Part shown: piece by piece, positions 31,965 through 64,000 of the stretch
Layout of the letters: every line of letters starts with the position of its first letter
Numbering within the stretch: the first letter of the stretch is position 1
Assembly (NCBI RefSeq): GCF_011397635.1
Contig: NC_064760.1
Span: forward strand, 25,307,356 to 25,371,355
Source: Epinephelus fuscoguttatus
Taxonomy: Eukaryota > Chordata > Actinopteri > Perciformes > Serranidae
Direction: 5' to 3'
Length of the DNA stretch: 64,000 nucleotides
Translations under genes and position numbers: made by a program
The notes under the pieces: model-generated
Database searches by the model: none
Told to the model about the DNA's origin: nothing
What the model saw: the letters and a program-made list of their open reading frames with translations, nothing else

Positions 31965-32580
31965 TGTTTAACCTTTATTTGACCAGGAAGTCCTACTGAG
32001 ATTGAAAATCTCTTTTACAAGAGAGACCTAACCAAGGTAGCAACCAATCCAAACACATTTAAAATGCAACAAATACAACATAATGATACAAAAATCCACA
32101 ATAAAACAACAACAATTCAAACATAGTGGCCTCTCAAGAAAAAAAAGCACATGTCTCTGTCACCACATTCTTTATGATGCCCTTAAATTCAACAGTGGAT
32201 TAGGGTTTCTAATTTTAGATCTTTCTTAAGATTGTTCCATGTCCAAGGTGCAGAGTAGGAGAATGCAGTTTTCCCCAGATGTGTTAAAACCCGGGGTATA
32301 TTGAAAAGCAACCACCTGTAGCTGGTAACTACCAGAGCTGACACACAGAAGGGTGTCTGCCAGAAGTTTGTCCACTATTGCTTTATAGATAAAAATATAC
32401 CAGTGCTGTTGTCTGCAAGTGGTCAGTGATGTCCAACCCACCAAATCATAAAGAATGCAGTGGTGAGTAAGTGACTTTGCATTTGTAATTAAAACATAGA
32501 GATGTATGGTACACTGAATCAAGGCTACTTAAAATGGAGGATGCATGCGTATACAATATGTCACCATAATTAATCACAGA
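31965..32580. repeat. interspersed repeat, LINE 3'-end-like
   Basis: Begins TTTAACCTTTATTTGACCAGG and continues AAGTCCTACTGAGATTGAAAA, a segment I recognise from many fish genomes. No reverse transcriptase frame is present. Family not determined. Confidence 0.4.
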
Positions 32581-32817
32581 CAGAAAAGTAGCATCCACAA
32601 GTTTTTCTTAGCACTGAAAGTAAGAGGTTACTGCTCCTGATGCACAGTTATATTTTTCTCTTATTAAATCTTAAAAACCAGATAGAGAAAATGATTAAAG
32701 TTGACTTAGATTCTGTTTAGTCTGAACTCCATCCCACCACGCTTTCCAGACGGCAACATAAAACAGATGATATTTAGTTCTTTCCTGTTTTTTGAAGTAT
32801 GTATTTTTGTAGCATTT

Positions 32818-32930
32818 TCTGCCTTTAGTAGACAGTGTGCAGTCAAAGCTGACAGGAAATGAGAGTCAGAGAGAGGGATGACATGCAGCAGAGGTCCCAG
32901 GCCGACTCAGACCAGGAATGCTGTGAATAA
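32818..32930 (-). repeat. decayed tRNA-SINE tail
   Basis: On the minus strand: GGCCTGGGACCTCTGCTGCA, TGTCATCCCTCTCTCTGA and CTGTCTACTAAAGGC. This is the same layout as the 3' part of the SINE at 49,207-49,390. Confidence 0.45.
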
Positions 32931-32934
32931 ATGT

Positions 32935-35880
32935 TCAGTGTCTCACAAACAGAAATCGACACAGCTTTCTTTAATTTCTCTAATTTCTCCTGTTGGGCTT
33001 TTAATCCAGTTATGATGTTTTGTATGTAATTGAAACAGTAAGTTTCCATTTTTAATATTTCTTTATTTATGTATTTTGGTTCATGTTTTGGTAAGTTTTG
33101 CCTTTACTGATTGGACAGCCACAGAGCTGCAGGTTGGAACCGAACCTACTGCCTGATATTTTCTTAATTAATTGATGATTAACGTTTTTTTCCCACAAAA
33201 TCTAAGAATACTGTGAAAAATTCCCCATCATAAATTGTAACGGGAATTTCTATGAGTCAGAAACAGTCAAAAAACAAAGCTATTCAGTTTATAATCATGT
33301 TAGACAAAGACAAGTAGCAAATCTTCACACTGGAAAAGAACAAGGAAATTATTTTAGCTTGTAAAATTAAGGTTAATCAATTATATATTATATATAGTTG
33401 CTGATAAAATTTCATTGTTCACTAATAAAACAAATTGTTTCAGCTCTAAATTTAATTTTTCTTGTACTGTCCAGTCATGCTGCTTGAATAGTGCTGTTTG
33501 ATTTGACGTTTTTTTTTATCCCAAAATATGTATCCGAGTTTCAGGTTTGGGCCTAAACAACATCTGCATCAAGTCTTCAGGAGCCTCTGTCTGTTACGTC
33601 CTTTATCGGTGATCTGACTCCAGATGAGTCATTTTATTGCTTCATCCATCTTCATCTATCGGAGGTATGTTGGGTTCAGCTCCAGGTCCAGGCCCCAACC
33701 CCAGTGTTTCCTGCTTTTAGCTCCCCCTCCCTGCTCCCAGGGGCCTGCAGGGGCCCTGGTCTGTCGGACACAGGGAGATAACTTTTAGCTTTATCCAAAA
33801 CTCGGCAAAACATAAACACAGAACCAGCATGCAGGGTGATTGTGTCAGATTCTGCCTCTCTGTCTTTGTGTCCAGACACATTTTCACTTCCTTAAACCCA
33901 ATCACGGCCATTCTCCTCCTGTCCACATGATGCCCTCTGACTTTTTCCCTTGTCCCAGTCACTGCACTCCCTCCTGCCCTGCAGTAACCTCTTTCCCTTC
34001 AGTCCCAGTCACCTGATCTCTGCTCACCTGTTCCCACTTTCCCCACCAGATATTTAATCAGCCCCTTTCTACTCACTCTTTGCCATTGTTGCACCGCACC
34101 TTAGCTTTAGAGCCTCTGTTACCTTTTACCCTGAAACCTGGGAACTCCACTTAACTGGAATCTGTATCTGCCTGCCTGCACTTTTTCCAGCCCCTTTGGA
34201 CTCAATACTACTTCTGTTTAGACATGCCAGTAAGCTTATGTTTGTTCATCTTTTCAGTCAACTCCTAAACTGTTCTGTCTGCTCGCATTGTCTGCATTGG
34301 GTTCCTTCCCCTCTTGCTGCGCTCACACCCACTCCACAGGTTGCACCACTTGCACTCCAGCTATGGAAACAGCCCAGATCAGCAGTGAGAGAAACCACTC
34401 TTTGGCTGCTCTGATAGGCTGAATAGGCTGGGTATTGTTGTAGCAGGATGATTCGGAGTCCAATTTATCAAGTGGTTTGCCACTTTGTCCAGCGGTATGA
34501 ATAAACAAGGGCAGCTGCCAAATATAAAGCCACATACACCCCCTTATGTTCTCCCGTCTCCACCAGCTTTGTAAAAACATGCTACAGTTATAGACGATAA
34601 CAAAAAGCTACAGCAGGCGTATCTGACTTGGGACGCTTAAAACATTTACACCCAGTGTGTTTTGTTAGAGCTGCAGCATGTTTAGAGTGTGTCTTATCTC
34701 CAGCTGATCCAGGATTGTGTGCATTGCATAATGTTAGTGTATTATTGCTGCATTATTACCTATTATCTCCTGTAAACATTTAAATTGACTTTGCAAGCAC
34801 TTAAACGTATAAAAGTAGACTCATGGGGCTAAGTGGGTGGATTTGGGGCAGATTTATTGCAAGAAGGTGTTAATTACATAGTTAGAAATAGATTGATGTT
34901 AAGGTGGGACAGTCCTGTGTGGTGTCGCTTCCCTCCTATCTAATAACGGGGGCCTCAGGGGCTCTCTAATTACTGCTAGCAGGGCTTTTAGATTTACCCT
35001 CACAATTAGAGGAGAACATGGTTACTGTCCAATTTAGCCCTCCTCCCCCCTGTCTGCCCCCCCCCCACCCCTTGTAAGAGACAAAAGGCCTTCGTCAGCT
35101 GCAGGGTTGCGTTATGAATTTCAAGCCATCCACTCATATCCTGGGAAAGGAAGAAATTAGGGAGAGAGCCAGTGTAGAAAACAGAGGTATTTGCATGGTG
35201 TGTGTGTGTATGCATGTGTTTGAAAGAGAGAGGCTCAAAAGAGAAAAGAGACAGTGGAAAGAGAAAAGAGACTGGGGAAAGAGAAAAGAGACAGGGGAAG
35301 GTGTTGAGTTATTTTATGTGGGATGAATGGAAAAACACGCAAGGGTTAAATGGACTCACTTAGGCTAAAAGTACCGTATGTGTTTAACCCCTTTTACACC
35401 CGATTCTATCGGTGTGATTATATAAGTGAAGTTATTTTCCTGAGAAACTGAGACTTCCATGTTTGTTTCCAAAGCAGGCCACCATGAGCTCTGCCAAAAC
35501 CCCTTTTTTTTTCCTCCGCTTGGACCTCTCACTCACTCTTTCTCTTCCTTTTTATTGTGTTTGTTGTTTTATGGAGGGGTTAGATGCGGTCCAGATTGCT
35601 GTTGCCAATAGAGACTGTCTCAGTTCACCTCCAGTTGCTCGCCACTCCATTCATAAACAAATCACTCCGGCTCGGGTCCTCTGAGCTGCTACCAAAGAAC
35701 AACAAGCAGAACCTGTATTTTGAAGTTTTTCTCCCTCTGTCTTTTCTCTTTCTCTGTTCACTCCTCTTTTTTTTTTTAAACTTCCCTCTATTGCTGTTTG
35801 CTCAACTCCCACTCACAATTCCCTCCCTCCTCTTCCTCTCCACTTCACTCTTACTCTAGCTTCAGCAGGGCCGGACCACT
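32935..35880. other. cdx1-pdgfrb intergenic DNA, second part
   Basis: No gene seen. 33,900-34,200 is pyrimidine-rich with a TATTTAA and could be an old LTR fragment, but I see no second LTR. 35,050-35,080 is a C-rich run. 35,220-35,300 is a GAGAAAAGAGAC tandem-like stretch. Confidence 0.4.
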
Positions 35881-35899
35881 GTCTCCCTCCTCTGTGTGA

Positions 35900-64000
<28,101 letters not shown>

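Overview
The window looks like nuclear DNA of a ray-finned (teleost) fish, probably a spiny-rayed (percomorph) species. The evidence is short GT-AG introns, a dense load of fish-type DNA transposons, MITEs and tRNA-derived SINEs, and a cdx1 / pdgfrb head-to-head pair that matches the arrangement known on human chromosome 5q32. The species cannot be named from the sequence. All genes are eukaryotic and multi-exon; exon limits were set by splice consensus plus reading-frame phase.

Region 1 (1-18,869, + strand) is a tandem array of at least four immunoglobulin-superfamily receptor genes that look like the CD2/SLAM family: signal peptide, V-like domain, C2-like domain, Thr/Asn-rich stalk, one membrane segment. 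Copy A is cut by the left edge (stalk and membrane/tail exons only). Copy B (3,844-6,546) has a stop codon in its stalk exon. Copy C (7,455-11,301) has a 2-nt deletion in its C2 exon. Copy D (15,266-18,869) is intact (381 aa). D has a long tail with two ITIM-type tyrosine motifs and a third YxxV. A-C share a different short tail ending in YSNV. The array therefore looks like a paired or rapidly evolving leukocyte receptor family. Copies share very similar flanks, and mobile elements present or absent at matching sites give a relative order of events.

Region 2 (18,870-25,060) is non-coding and contains a fish repeat with a hAT-like MITE nested inside it. Region 3 (25,061-29,123, - strand) is a complete three-exon caudal homeobox gene, cdx1-like, with a TATA box and a CRE upstream. 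Its homeodomain is intact, but the usual family start codon and the tryptophan of the family hexapeptide appear lost. Region 4 (29,290-35,900) is the shared upstream interval between cdx1 and pdgfrb; it holds only repeats that I can recognise.

Region 5 (about 35,900-64,000, + strand) is pdgfrb. It has a probable non-coding exon 1, a 12.7-kb first intron with a Harbinger-type element, and coding exons 2-19 from the initiator at 48,981. These encode five Ig domains, the membrane segment, the juxtamembrane region and the split kinase up to the start of the C lobe, where the window ends. Exon numbering and reading phase agree with the known human gene layout. cdx1 (gut/posterior patterning) and pdgfrb (mesenchymal growth-factor receptor) are divergently transcribed; the Ig array lies on the far side of cdx1 and is functionally separate (immune recognition).
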